Part shown: in pieces, positions 33,812 to 42,480 of the stretch
Position numbering within the stretch: position 1 is the stretch's first letter
How the letters are laid out: every line of letters starts with the position of its first letter
Position numbers and translations under genes: made by a program
Notes under the pieces: model-generated
Database searches by the model: none
Told to the model about the DNA's origin: nothing
The model's input: only the letters and a program-made list of their open reading frames with translations
Assembly (NCBI GenBank): GCA_023423935.1
Contig: JAFAEQ010000050.1
Location: 207,980 to 271,979, forward strand
Reading direction: 5' to 3'
Length of the DNA: 64,000 nt
Origin: Pseudomonadota bacterium
Lineage (GTDB): Bacteria; Pseudomonadota; Gammaproteobacteria; Steroidobacterales; Steroidobacteraceae

Positions 33812-34711
33812 TTAGATTGGTTTAGGGAATCCGCCCGCCTTCGACACCATGCTCGGCACCGGCTTCGCCCGGACCTGCTCGAGCCATCTGGCGGTCTCGA
33901 TCAACTTGTACAAATCAACGCCCGTGTCGAATCCTGCGCGGGAGAGCATGTACACGAGATCCTCGGTTGCGACGTTGCCGGTCGCATTCGGCGCAAAGGG
34001 GCACCCTCCGATTCCGCCGACACTCGAATCCAGCGTTCGCACACCGGCAGTGACTGCCGCATAGGCATTGGCCACAGCCGTGTTGCGCGTATTGTGAAAA
34101 TGGCAACGCAGCGGAATGTCGTCGATGACGTCCTGTACCCGCTTCACGAGGTCAGTCACCTGGCTCGGGACTGCAACGCCAATGGTGTCTGCAATGGCGA
34201 TCTCGACGGGCTTGGACCTTGCAAGACGGCGCGCGATTTCGACAACTTGCTCCGGCGACACTTCACCTTCGAAGGGGCATCCGAAGGCGACGGAAATCGT
34301 GACCTGCGCTCGCATGCCGGCGGCTGCGGCCAGAGGAGCGATTTCTTCCCATGCGGCAATCGTCTGCTCGATGCTCGCGCCCTGATTGCGCTCCGCAAAA
34401 CTGTCAGTGGCCGCGGTGACCATGCCGATTTCCGTGCAGCCTGCGGCCTGTGCGCGATCGAACCCTTTGCGATTGAGCACCAGGCCCACGTACTGCATGG
34501 CCGGATCTTTCGGCAGTCCGGCAAGCACTGCTTCCGCATCCGCCATCTGCGGCACGCGCTTCGGGTTGACGAAACTGGCGACCTCGATGCGCCGCAATCC
34601 CGCATCCGCGAGGCGCTGAATCAGCTCGAGCTTCTCCGCCGTGGGTAGAACATCAGGCTCGCTCTGCAAGCCGTCGCGCGGCCCGACTTCGACGATTTCG
34701 ATGAAAGACAT
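33812..34711 (-). CDS. mvaB: Hydroxymethylglutaryl-CoA lyase
   Basis: Cleaves HMG-CoA to acetoacetate and acetyl-CoA, the last step of leucine breakdown. 299 residues in a DRE-TIM barrel: EVGPRDGLQSEP at the N-terminus carries the catalytic Arg-Asp, RCHFHNTRNTAVANA holds the metal-binding His pair, and GIGGCPFAPNATGN has the active-site Cys near residue 236. The rest of the leucine pathway (liu genes) is not adjacent. Confidence 0.95.
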   Translation of the reverse strand: MSFIEIVEVGPRDGLQSEPDVLPTAEKLELIQRLADAGLRRIEVASFVNPKRVPQMADAEAVLAGLPKDPAMQYVGLVLNRKGFDRAQAAGCTEIGMVTAATDSFAERNQGASIEQTIAAWEEIAPLAAAAGMRAQVTISVAFGCPFEGEVSPEQVVEIARRLARSKPVEIAIADTIGVAVPSQVTDLVKRVQDVIDDIPLRCHFHNTRNTAVANAYAAVTAGVRTLDSSVGGIGGCPFAPNATGNVATEDLVYMLSRAGFDTGVDLYKLIETARWLEQVRAKPVPSMVSKAGGFPKPI

Positions 34712-34815
34712 AGTGATGACGGTGATACCGGTGATGCAGTGATGGCAGTCAGGAGAGACGGTACTTCCGTCCGCACCTCACTGTCATCACCAACATCACT
34801 GACATCACCAACTCA
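34711..34815. repeat. Intergenic element H (GTGATG word)
   Basis: Left arm 34713-34748: GTGATGACGGTGATACCGGT, then GATGCAGTGATGGC. Right arm 34780-34815, reverse complement: AGTTGGTGATGTCAGTGATG, then TTGGTGATGACAGT. The spacer is about 30 bases. Same word as element D. It fills the gap between mvaB and the cyclodeaminase-like gene. Confidence 0.75.
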
Positions 34816-35799
34816 GGCAAGAAAGTCGAACCGTCGCAGTTCCTGACCCGAGGCCGTAAGTTTGCGGTAGACATGCGCGGCACAGGCAAGATCCTGGAGC
34901 GCAAGACCGGTTGAATCGAAGATCGTGATGTCGGTGCTGTTCTGGCGGCCGGGCTTCACGCCTGCGACGACGTGTCCCAGCTCCGCGTAGATGTCGCTGG
35001 CATCGAAGACACTTTGCGACAGGGGCACATTGATCTCGCCGCTGTGGGTAGCCTGCTCGAGATCATCCACGATCACACGCGCACTGGCAGTCAGGCTTGA
35101 AGCAAGTTCCTGCTTGCCCGCTGCATCGGCACCGATGGCGTTGATGTGCGTGCCGGGTTTGACCCACTCCTGCTCGACGATCGGTGAACGTGCCGGCGTG
35201 ATCGTCGTCAGAATGTCGGCCGCCCTCACCGCCTCTTCCGCGGATCCTGCGATTCGCACCACCACGCCGAAGCGATCCGTCGCCGTGCGCGCGAATGCTG
35301 TCGCACGTTCGGAATCCAGATCGAAGATGACGACGTGTTCGATGCGCGGTCGCACCAGCATGATGGCTTCGAGCTGAGTCAATGCCTGATTGCCCGCGCC
35401 GATCATGGACAGTACCTCGGCATCTGCACGCGCCAGCAAGCGCGTCGCGACTGCCGAGGCGGCACCCGTGCGCATGCGGGTGATGGCCGTCGCATCCATG
35501 ATCGCAAGCGGAAATCCGGTCTGAGGCTCGAACAACGTGAGCGTGCCAACGATCGAAGGCACGTCACGATTGCCGGGATGCATGTTGATGTTCTTGACCG
35601 ATGCAAATCCGACCGGCTCTGCATAAGCCGGCATCGCACGCACATCGCCGCCGGGCAGATCGAGGTAGACCTTGGGCGGCATTTGCACCTGACGCCGGCC
35701 GTGCAGGCGAAAGATGTCATCGACCGCGCTCAATGCTCCGCGCATATCGAGCACGGCGAGCACTTCGCTTTGATTCAGCAGGATCGTGCCGCGATTCAT
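34813..35799 (-). CDS. Ornithine cyclodeaminase / mu-crystallin family protein
   Basis: 328-residue NAD(P)-binding protein of the ornithine cyclodeaminase family, which also holds alanine dehydrogenases, imine reductases and opine-type enzymes. It has KNINMHPGNRD, MDATAITRMRTGAASAVAT (substrate region), MIGAGNQAL (nucleotide fold) and GADAAGKQEL. The ATG at 35799 overlaps the ilvD stop (ATGA), so it is translated after ilvD. Pairing with ilvD hints at amino- or imino-acid chemistry near branched-chain metabolism. The exact substrate cannot be read from sequence. Confidence 0.82.
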   Translation of the reverse strand: MNRGTILLNQSEVLAVLDMRGALSAVDDIFRLHGRRQVQMPPKVYLDLPGGDVRAMPAYAEPVGFASVKNINMHPGNRDVPSIVGTLTLFEPQTGFPLAIMDATAITRMRTGAASAVATRLLARADAEVLSMIGAGNQALTQLEAIMLVRPRIEHVVIFDLDSERATAFARTATDRFGVVVRIAGSAEEAVRAADILTTITPARSPIVEQEWVKPGTHINAIGADAAGKQELASSLTASARVIVDDLEQATHSGEINVPLSQSVFDASDIYAELGHVVAGVKPGRQNSTDITIFDSTGLALQDLACAAHVYRKLTASGQELRRFDFLA

Positions 35800-37502
35800 G
35801 TATCGGAATCAGTGACTGCACCGAGCGAAGCACTGCTGACGCTGCGCGCGTACTTCGCCAGCACGCCACGCCGCGCGTAGGGCTGCGGAGCACGCCACGC
35901 CTCACGGCGTTTTGCCAGCGTCGCATCGTCCACGGCGGCGCGGATCTCGCGCTTCACCGCATCGATCGTGATTTCATCGCCATCTTCGATGAGACCGATG
36001 GGCCCACCGACTGCAGCTTCAGGCGCGATATGTCCCACGACGAATCCGCGGCTGCCTCCGGAGAAACGCCCGTCGGTGATCAACGCGACCTTACCCGCCA
36101 GGCCGCGACCCGCAATCGCGCTGGTCGGACTCAACATCTCGCGCATGCCCGGCCCACCTTTCGGACCTTCGAATCGAATCACGACCACATCGCCCTCGAC
36201 GACGACGCCATCGAGAATGGCCTGCAGCGCTTTCTCTTCCCCATCGAATACGCGTGCGCGTCCCGTGAAGGACAGACCTTCCTTGCCTGTGATCTTGGCG
36301 ACCGAGCCATCGGGCGCGACGTTGCCATACAGAATCACCAGGTGACTCTCGGGCTTGATGGGATTGGTGAACGCGTGAACGATGTCCTGGTTCTTCGGAT
36401 ACGGCTTGACCGATTTCAGATTCTGGGCAAGCGTCTTGCCCGTCACAGTCAGGCAGTCGCCGTGCAAGAGTCCCTCATTCAGCAGCATCTTCATCAGAGG
36501 CTGAATGCCGCCGATCTTGATGAGCTCCGACATCGCGTACTTACCGCTCGGGCGCAGATCCGCAAGCACGGGAACGCGCTTGCCGATCTCCGTGAAATCG
36601 TCCAGTTCGAGCGGCACGTTGGCCGTGTGGGCGATGGCGAGCAGATGCAGCACGACGTTCGTCGAACCACCCAGCGCGATCGCGACCGTGATGGCGTTCT
36701 CGAATGCTTTGCGAGTGAGGATCTGCGACGGACGCACATCTGCTTTCACCAGCTGAATGATGGCTTTTGCTGCGTTCTTGCAATCCTGCAGCTTGTTGCC
36801 CGACACCGCTTCCTGCGCGGAGCTGTTGGGCAAGCTCATTCCGAGCGCTTCGATGGCCGAGGCCATCGTGTTCGCGGTGTACATGCCACCGCAACTACCG
36901 GGGCCTGGAATCGACGTGCGTTCGATCTCGAGCAGTTCTTTGTCGTCGATATTGCCTGCGGCGCGGGCACCCACGGCTTCGAACACAGAGATGATGTCGC
37001 GACGCTTCTTGCCCGGCTTGATGGTGCCGCCGTACACGAAGATGGCCGGACGATCGAGGCGCGCGAGCGCCATCATGCAGCCCGGCATGTTCTTGTCGCA
37101 GCCGCCGATCGCGATCACCCCGTCGAATCCCTGTGCGCCCGAAACGGTCTCGATGGAATCGGCAATGACTTCGCGCGACACCAGCGAATAGCGCATCCCG
37201 GGCGTGCCGTTCGAGATGCCATCGGACACGGTGATGGTGCCGAACACGGTGCTCTTGCCACCGGACTTATCGACCGCGCCGGCGGCGGCTTTGGCCAGTT
37301 TGTCGATGTGCATGTTGCACGGCGTGAGATTGCTCCACGTCGATGCGATGCCGATGGCGGGTTTGGCGAAGTCGGCATCCTTGTAGCCGACAGCCCGCAG
37401 CATCGCTCGGCTGGGGGCTTGCGCGTAGCCGTCGACGACGACACTCGAATAGCGACGACTGGAATCCTTGTTGCGTGAAGTGCGGGCGGTGCGTTTGGCC
37501 AT
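35796..37502 (-). CDS. ilvD: Dihydroxy-acid dehydratase IlvD
   Basis: Converts dihydroxy acids to 2-oxo acids, the third common step in isoleucine and valine synthesis. 568 residues. Three cysteines fit an Fe-S cluster: Cys62 (TPCNMH), Cys135 (GGCDKNMPGC) and Cys204 (GSCGGMYTANTM). The C-terminal DGRFSGGSRGFVVGH is diagnostic. It is transcribed away from the ilvC-leuB operon, which lies beyond the EamA and aminopeptidase genes. The length matches the shorter ilvD/edd subgroup of about 560 residues. Confidence 0.96.
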   Translation of the reverse strand: MAKRTARTSRNKDSSRRYSSVVVDGYAQAPSRAMLRAVGYKDADFAKPAIGIASTWSNLTPCNMHIDKLAKAAAGAVDKSGGKSTVFGTITVSDGISNGTPGMRYSLVSREVIADSIETVSGAQGFDGVIAIGGCDKNMPGCMMALARLDRPAIFVYGGTIKPGKKRRDIISVFEAVGARAAGNIDDKELLEIERTSIPGPGSCGGMYTANTMASAIEALGMSLPNSSAQEAVSGNKLQDCKNAAKAIIQLVKADVRPSQILTRKAFENAITVAIALGGSTNVVLHLLAIAHTANVPLELDDFTEIGKRVPVLADLRPSGKYAMSELIKIGGIQPLMKMLLNEGLLHGDCLTVTGKTLAQNLKSVKPYPKNQDIVHAFTNPIKPESHLVILYGNVAPDGSVAKITGKEGLSFTGRARVFDGEEKALQAILDGVVVEGDVVVIRFEGPKGGPGMREMLSPTSAIAGRGLAGKVALITDGRFSGGSRGFVVGHIAPEAAVGGPIGLIEDGDEITIDAVKREIRAAVDDATLAKRREAWRAPQPYARRGVLAKYARSVSSASLGAVTDSDT

Positions 37503-37560
37503 GATGCGAAAGCGTGTGTCTCGTAATCGGACGAATGGAGTATGAGTGGAAGGGGCTTTC

Positions 37561-37594
37561 TACACGTCTGCGCGCCCGCACGTCTACACGTCGA
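37561..37594. repeat. Short repeated word CACGTCTA between ilvD and the EamA transporter gene
   Basis: CTACACGTCTGCGCGCCCGC, then ACGTCTACACGTCG at 37560-37593, repeats ACGTCT/ACACGTC three to four times. No reverse-complement arm follows. It looks like a degenerate, one-sided version of the other word elements. Confidence 0.4.
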
Positions 37595-37606
37595 GCGTCC
37601 TGTGCG

Positions 37607-38524
37607 TCAGGTACCGGTGTCGATGAGTTTGTGTTCGCGCATCAGCACGATGAGCACACCCACGAGCGTGACAGCGCCACCGACGATCATGCGCAGCGTC
37701 AATTGGTCGTGCAGCAGCGTCACACCAAAGAACACCCCGAAGACAGGCGACAGCAAGGTGATCGGCGAGAGACTCGTCACCGGATAGCGACTGACCAGGT
37801 AATACCAGCCCGTGTGCGCCACTAGACTCGACAGCAACGTCGTAAACGCAAGCGCGGCCCAACCCTTCCAGTCCGCATTCGTGACCGCCTGCCATTGATC
37901 GTTCTCGACGCCGAGGCTGACGAGCAGCAGCAAAGGTCCGCCCACGACCGCGATCCAGGCCTGCATTTCCAGAGGACGCACATCCTTGAGGCGCTTGAGA
38001 TAGATCAGACCCATCGAGCTCACCAGACAGGAGAACACGACGAGCATCAGCCCTTCCCAATACTGAAACGCCCGCGGATCGAATCCGATGATGGCGATGC
38101 CGCCAAACGCGAGCGCAATTCCCAGGCGGCGACGCCAGCGAATCGTCTCGCCCAGCAGCCACACCGACAGCAAGGTCGAGAACGGCACGCCCATCTGACT
38201 TGCGATCGCGACCATAGAGGCGTCTTCCACTTTGTGCACGCCTTCGAACAACAAGGCGAAAGCGGCAGGGCCTGTGAAGAATGCGGCCGCCAGAAGATTC
38301 TTCATCTGCCCGCGATGCCATCGCAGGAACGGAATCACGAGCAGCGCGACCGACCCGAAACGCAATGCCGTGAAGAACACCGGCGGGAACTGACCTACGC
38401 CGATTTTCGAGGCGATCAGATTCAGGCCCCAGATCAGATTGATCAGGATGAGAAACGCGAGATCGCGCCCGCCGATCGACCCGGACTCGGTCTGTGCGGA
38501 AACTGTGGCGGCAGGCTGAGCCAA
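37607..38524 (-). CDS. EamA (DMT) family transporter
   Basis: 305-residue inner-membrane protein with about ten helices in two EamA repeats (for example LAFLILINLIWGLNLIASKIG at the start and SPITLLSPVFGVFFGVTLLH in the second repeat). The family exports amino acids and other metabolites. The position four bases after the aminopeptidase gene and before ilvD suggests, by inference only, a role in amino acid export. Confidence 0.88.
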   Translation of the reverse strand: MAQPAATVSAQTESGSIGGRDLAFLILINLIWGLNLIASKIGVGQFPPVFFTALRFGSVALLVIPFLRWHRGQMKNLLAAAFFTGPAAFALLFEGVHKVEDASMVAIASQMGVPFSTLLSVWLLGETIRWRRRLGIALAFGGIAIIGFDPRAFQYWEGLMLVVFSCLVSSMGLIYLKRLKDVRPLEMQAWIAVVGGPLLLLVSLGVENDQWQAVTNADWKGWAALAFTTLLSSLVAHTGWYYLVSRYPVTSLSPITLLSPVFGVFFGVTLLHDQLTLRMIVGGAVTLVGVLIVLMREHKLIDTGT

Positions 38525-38528
38525 GCGA

Positions 38529-40013
38529 TCAGTGCGAGTAACGAGTCTTGAGGTACGTGTACAGCGCGCGGATGCACTGTGCTTCCGCCCCGACCGGACG
38601 GCCGGGCCGATCCTTGCTGTTCCAGGCGTACATGTCGAAGTGCAGCCAGGTTTTCGCCTCGCTCACGAAACGCTTCAGGAACAGCGCCGCAATGATGGCC
38701 CCGGAAAATCCCGAAGCCGACACATTGTTCAGATCGGCAATCTTGCTCGACAACTCATCGTCATATCCAGCCCACAATGGCAGAGGCCACATCGGGTCCG
38801 ACTCGGCGAGTCCGATCTTCACCAGCTCGTTCGCGACGTTTTCGTCGCTTGCGAACAACGCTGGCAGCTCAGGACCCAGCGCCACACGCGCGGCGCCAGT
38901 GAGCGTCGCCATATCGATGAGCAGGTCGGGCTTCTCCTCGTCGGCGAGCGCGAGCGCATCGCACAAGATCACGCGGCCTTCGGCATCAGTGTTGCCGATC
39001 TCGACCGACAAACCCTTGCGGGTCGCGAGAACATCGCCGGGCCGGAACGCGTTGGCGGAAATCACATTCTCGACGGCGGGAATAATGACCCTCAGTCGTA
39101 CCGGCAGCTTTGCATCCATGATGAGTTCGCCGAGTGCAAGTGCCGCCGCCGCACCGCCCATGTCCTTCTTCATCAGCAGCATCGAGGCACCGGGCTTGAT
39201 ATCGAGTCCGCCCGAGTCGAAGCACACGCCCTTGCCGACAACCGTGACCTTCGGATGCGAAGCGTCGCCCCACTCCATATCGATCACTCGCGGAGCCACG
39301 GCGCTCGCTCGTCCCACCGCGTGCACGGCCGGAAATCGTTCAGTCAACAAGGCCTCGCCTACGATCACGCGCTGCTTCGCATTGAATCGGTGCGCAAGCT
39401 TCACCGCTGCATCCGCCAGGGTTTCGGGTGTCAGATCATTCGCGGGCGTGTTCACCAGATCACGCGCGAGCGCGGTGGCCGAACGCAAACGTTCGATCTC
39501 TTCTGCGTCGGCCGTGCTCGGGATCTGCAGGGACACCGCTCTTGCCTGCGCGCGACGATAGCGCTCGAACCTGTACTCGCCGTAGGCCCATCCAAATGCA
39601 AACTGCGTGGCAGCGCGAGCCGGCAGCGGATCCGCCAGATGATAGGCACCGTCCGGCAGACGATCAGGCAAGCCGGCCGCATTCCAGCAACTGAAGTCCG
39701 TTGCACGCCGGCCCATTCCGACGACCACTCGTGCTGGCCTTCCGTCGGCAGTCGGGATGACGACGACCTTGAAGCGCTCGGCTTTGAAGTTATGGGTCGT
39801 CAACCAGTTGCGAGCGACCTCATCCTGACCCTTGCTCCAATGCTCGAACTCGTCTTCGTAGACAAGATGAATTGGAACCGAACCAGGCTGTGCTTCGCGA
39901 GTGAGCATGATGAAGGCATCGAGACGATCGACCGGTGAGTCAGCTGGAGAATAGCAGGCTTGCTCGACGCAACCGGACGCAACATCGAGGACTACCTCAT
40001 CGGTAATCTCCAC
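38529..40013 (-). CDS. Leucyl aminopeptidase family (M17) protein
   Basis: Di-metal aminopeptidase that removes N-terminal residues from peptides in the cytoplasm. 494 residues from a GTG at 40013. The N-terminal domain is variable. The catalytic domain has VGKGVCFDSGGLDIKPG and KKDMGGAAA (metal ligands and Lys), and NTDAEGRVILCDALA (active-site Arg), the M17 signatures. An ATG 105 bases downstream (39908) is another possible start; neither has a clear ribosome binding site. Confidence 0.9.
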   Translation of the reverse strand: MEITDEVVLDVASGCVEQACYSPADSPVDRLDAFIMLTREAQPGSVPIHLVYEDEFEHWSKGQDEVARNWLTTHNFKAERFKVVVIPTADGRPARVVVGMGRRATDFSCWNAAGLPDRLPDGAYHLADPLPARAATQFAFGWAYGEYRFERYRRAQARAVSLQIPSTADAEEIERLRSATALARDLVNTPANDLTPETLADAAVKLAHRFNAKQRVIVGEALLTERFPAVHAVGRASAVAPRVIDMEWGDASHPKVTVVGKGVCFDSGGLDIKPGASMLLMKKDMGGAAAALALGELIMDAKLPVRLRVIIPAVENVISANAFRPGDVLATRKGLSVEIGNTDAEGRVILCDALALADEEKPDLLIDMATLTGAARVALGPELPALFASDENVANELVKIGLAESDPMWPLPLWAGYDDELSSKIADLNNVSASGFSGAIIAALFLKRFVSEAKTWLHFDMYAWNSKDRPGRPVGAEAQCIRALYTYLKTRYSH

Positions 40014-40053
40014 TCACGCTGACGAGGGACCCCGTCGGATTGTGTACAAGGGG

Positions 40054-40083
40054 TTGACAAGCCGCGCAGGCGTATGGTGCTAT
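40054..40083 (+). promoter_or_regulatory. Predicted promoter for the ilvC leader
   Basis: A perfect -35 box TTGACA at 40054-40059 is followed after 18 bases by TGCTAT at 40078-40083, preceded by TG. Transcription would start near 40090 and read the leader before ilvC. The -10 is only partly consensus. Confidence 0.5.
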
Positions 40084-40089
40084 CCGCCT

Positions 40090-40304
40090 GATTTATCAGA
40101 GCGTCTTGCTTTCCCGATGCTCATGTTCGCAGGCTCGTTGTAGCCAGAGCATCGATAAGGCGAAAGCCAATGCAGGTGCCATTGCAGATGGTGCGTCGGC
40201 GGGACCTGCAACTGAGACGTCGAAGAACATCTTCACGTCTTACAGGAACGGATACGCAAAACGAACCCCGCACCGGGCGATCCCCGAGGCGGGGTTCTTT
40301 TATT
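40090..40304 (+). promoter_or_regulatory. Structured leader RNA with intrinsic terminator upstream of ilvC (candidate attenuator)
   Basis: Successive stems can be drawn: GGCGAAAGCC (40159-40168, a GNRA-capped stem); TGCAGGT (40171-40177) with ACCTGCA (40204-40210); AGACGT-GAAGA with TCTTC-ACGTCT (40215-40240, 11 pairs with one bulged C); then the terminator at 40263-40304. The layout suggests transcription attenuation of ilvC-leuB by a ligand or by translation. No T-box, TPP or other class I know fits. Confidence 0.55.
40263..40304 (+). terminator. Intrinsic terminator in the ilvC leader
   Basis: GAACCCCGC (40263-40271) pairs with GCGGGGTTC (40289-40297), nine pairs, followed by TTTTATTTTGTTT. 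It lies 30 bases before the ilvC start, so it ends either a leader RNA or a small RNA. Confidence 0.85.
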
Positions 40305-40332
40305 TTGTTTCGAAACGCTTTCAGGAGCGCAA

Positions 40333-41325
40333 ATGCAGATCTATTCGCAGAAGGACGTCAATAAGAAGGCGCTCAAGGGCGCGCGCATCGCGATTCTTGG
40401 CTACGGCAGCCAGGGCCGCGCTCATGCGCTGAATCTGAAGGACAGCGGTTTCGACGTCGTCGTAGGCGTACGCAAGAGCGGCGCCAGCTGGGGGAATGCG
40501 AAGAAGGACGGTCTGGCAGTCGCCGAGCCGGCGGATGCCGTGAAGGGTGCGGCTCTCGTTGCGTTCCTCACCCCCGACCTGACTCAGAAGGATCTCTATA
40601 AGGAAGTGATCGGCGGCATCGACAAGGGCGCCACGATCCTGTTCGCGCACGGCTTCAATGTGCATTTCGGTCTGATCAAGCCTCGCAAGGATCTCGACGT
40701 CGTGCTGATTGCACCGAAAGGCCCGGGTGGTCTGGTGCGTCGTCAGTACGAACAGGGCCGCGGCGTACCGTGCCTGCTTGCGATCTATCAGGATGCAACA
40801 CGCAAGGCGAAGGACAACGCCCTCGCCTACGCGCACGGCATCGGCGGCACTCGCGGCGGCGTGTTGAAGACCACGTTCGCAGAGGAAACCGAGACGGATC
40901 TGTTCGGCGAACAGGTCGTTCTCTGCGGCGGCACGACCGAGCTCGTCGTGAAAGGGTTCGAGACGCTGGTCGAAGCCGGCTATCAGCCCGAAGTCGCTTA
41001 CTACGAAGTGCTTCATGAACTGAAGCTCATCGTCGACCTGCTGCACGAAGGCGGTCTCGCCAAGATGCACAAGTTCATTTCAGAGACCGCCAAGTACGGC
41101 GATCTCACTCGCGGCCCGCGCATCGTGAACAAGGGCACGAAGCGGGAAATGAAGAAGGTTCTCAAGGAAATCCAGGACGGCAAGTTCGCACGTCAGTGGA
41201 TGAGCGAGAACAAGAAAGGCCGCAAGAAGTACAACAAGCTCATGAACCAGGACCTGAAACACAAGATCGAAAAGGTTGGCGTGAAACTGCGCGACCGCAT
41301 GCCCTGGCTGCAGGAGAACGCATAA
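40333..41325 (+). CDS. ilvC: Ketol-acid reductoisomerase IlvC, class I
   Basis: NADPH-dependent enzyme that isomerises and reduces acetolactate and acetohydroxybutyrate. 330 residues, the short class I form. ILGYGSQGRAHALNL (nucleotide fold), FAHGFNVHFG, LIAPKGPGGLVRR and FAEETETDLFGEQ (magnesium ligands) are present. AGGAG five bases before the ATG. First gene of the ilvC-ilvE-leuCDB run. No ilvBN/ilvGM genes are adjacent. Confidence 0.97.
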   Translation: MQIYSQKDVNKKALKGARIAILGYGSQGRAHALNLKDSGFDVVVGVRKSGASWGNAKKDGLAVAEPADAVKGAALVAFLTPDLTQKDLYKEVIGGIDKGATILFAHGFNVHFGLIKPRKDLDVVLIAPKGPGGLVRRQYEQGRGVPCLLAIYQDATRKAKDNALAYAHGIGGTRGGVLKTTFAEETETDLFGEQVVLCGGTTELVVKGFETLVEAGYQPEVAYYEVLHELKLIVDLLHEGGLAKMHKFISETAKYGDLTRGPRIVNKGTKREMKKVLKEIQDGKFARQWMSENKKGRKKYNKLMNQDLKHKIEKVGVKLRDRMPWLQENA

Positions 41326-41341
41326 GGTACGAACTCGTGCA

Positions 41342-41370
41342 AACACCCGATGGCATCTGCCTCGGGTGTT
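41342..41370 (+). other. Hairpin between ilvC and ilvE
   Basis: AACACCCGA (41342-41350) and TCGGGTGTT (41362-41370) form a nine-pair stem with an 11-base loop, no T run following. It may stabilise the ilvC end of a processed transcript or give partial termination. Confidence 0.5.
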
Positions 41371-41400
41371 CGCATTCGTGAGGTCTGCAGGAGTTCCGCC

Positions 41401-42357
41401 ATGCCCATCACCGCGGCAAAGCACATCTGGTACAACGGCAAGCTCGTGCCCTGGGAACAGGCCACGGTCCATGTGCTCGCCCACGCGCTGCATTACGGCT
41501 CGACCGTATTCGAAGGCGTGCGCTCCTACGGCACCGCAAACGGTCCGATCATCTTCCGCCTCCAGGACCACACGCGGCGCCTGTTCGACTCCGCGAAGAT
41601 CTACCGCATCGACATCCCCTACTCGCCCGACGAAATCAACGCGGCCTGCAAGGAAGTCATTCTCAGCAACGATCTGAACAAAGGCGCGTACATGCGGCCC
41701 TTCGCATTTCGCGGCTATGGCGAGATCGGCGTTGCTCCCAAGGTGTCCCCGCCCATCGATACGGTCATCGCCGCATTCGAATGGGGTGCCTATCTCGGTG
41801 CCGAAGGACTGGAGAACGGCATCGACGTCTGCGTGTCCTCCTGGCAGCGACTCGCACCCAACACCATTCCCTCGCTCGGGAAGGCAGCCGGCAACTATCT
41901 CTCGAGCCAGCTCATCAGCATGGAAGCCAAGCGCCTCGGCTTCGCCGAGGGCATCGGACTCAGCACGGACGGCACGGTGAGCGAAGGCGCAGGCGAAAAC
42001 CTGTTCCTGATCCGCGATGGTGTGATCTTTACGCCGGCACTTGCCGATTCGATTCTGCAGGGCATCACCCGTGACACGGTGGTCAAACTCGCTCGGGCGC
42101 ATGGATTCGAAGTGCGCGAGCAGGCGATTCCGCGCGAGATGCTCTATCTCGCCGATGAAATTTTCCTGACCGGCACCGCCGCCGAGATCACACCGGTTCG
42201 TTCGGTGGATCACATCAAGATCGGCGCGGGCAAACGCGGTCCCATCACGGAGGCCCTGCAGTCGGCGTTCTTCGGTCTGTTCAATGGCAGGACACCCGAT
42301 CGATGGGGCTGGCTGGAACCCTGCGCGCCTGAGAGAACGGCTGCCGTAGGAACCTGA
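41401..42357 (+). CDS. ilvE: Branched-chain amino acid aminotransferase IlvE
   Basis: PLP fold-IV aminotransferase for the last step of valine, isoleucine and leucine synthesis. From the ATG at 41401 (GGAG seven bases upstream) it has 318 residues. ALHYGSTVFEGVRSY, KAAGNYLSSQL (PLP lysine), GLSTDGTVSEGAGENLF and FLTGTAAEITPVRSVD are diagnostic. An upstream in-frame start (41350) lies in the hairpin region and is less likely. Confidence 0.96.
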   Translation: MPITAAKHIWYNGKLVPWEQATVHVLAHALHYGSTVFEGVRSYGTANGPIIFRLQDHTRRLFDSAKIYRIDIPYSPDEINAACKEVILSNDLNKGAYMRPFAFRGYGEIGVAPKVSPPIDTVIAAFEWGAYLGAEGLENGIDVCVSSWQRLAPNTIPSLGKAAGNYLSSQLISMEAKRLGFAEGIGLSTDGTVSEGAGENLFLIRDGVIFTPALADSILQGITRDTVVKLARAHGFEVREQAIPREMLYLADEIFLTGTAAEITPVRSVDHIKIGAGKRGPITEALQSAFFGLFNGRTPDRWGWLEPCAPERTAAVGT

Positions 42358-42480
42358 GATCGCAGTGCCGACGCACGTTCCTCCATCTCCTTCTGCGATG
42401 GCTGGCTCACAAAACATCAAACACCTGAGACGAGCGCCTTGCCATCATGCAAGTCGCTTGCATGCGGCTTACGTTTCGAG

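Larger units (their letters stand above)
40014..40332 (+). other. Divergent region between the aminopeptidase and ilvC
   Basis: This 319-base gap holds a predicted promoter, a structured leader and an intrinsic terminator (listed separately). I see no peptide-coding frame with a branched-chain amino acid run; the short frame at 40117-40143 (MLMFAGSL) has no ribosome binding site. Confidence 0.6.

Noticed and set aside
14671..34815. Repeated words as a CRISPR array
   Set aside because: No unit of 24 or more bases is repeated with regular spacers, and there are no cas genes.
35601..37478. 625-residue open frame on the plus strand across ilvD
   Set aside because: Antisense shadow of ilvD in high-GC DNA; its sequence is rich in Arg, His and Asp and shows no domain, while ilvD has all its motifs.
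40211..40220. CTGAGA in the ilvC leader as a thiamine pyrophosphate riboswitch
   Set aside because: The other conserved blocks (GGGGTGC, and the pyrophosphate arm with GATAATGCC) are missing.
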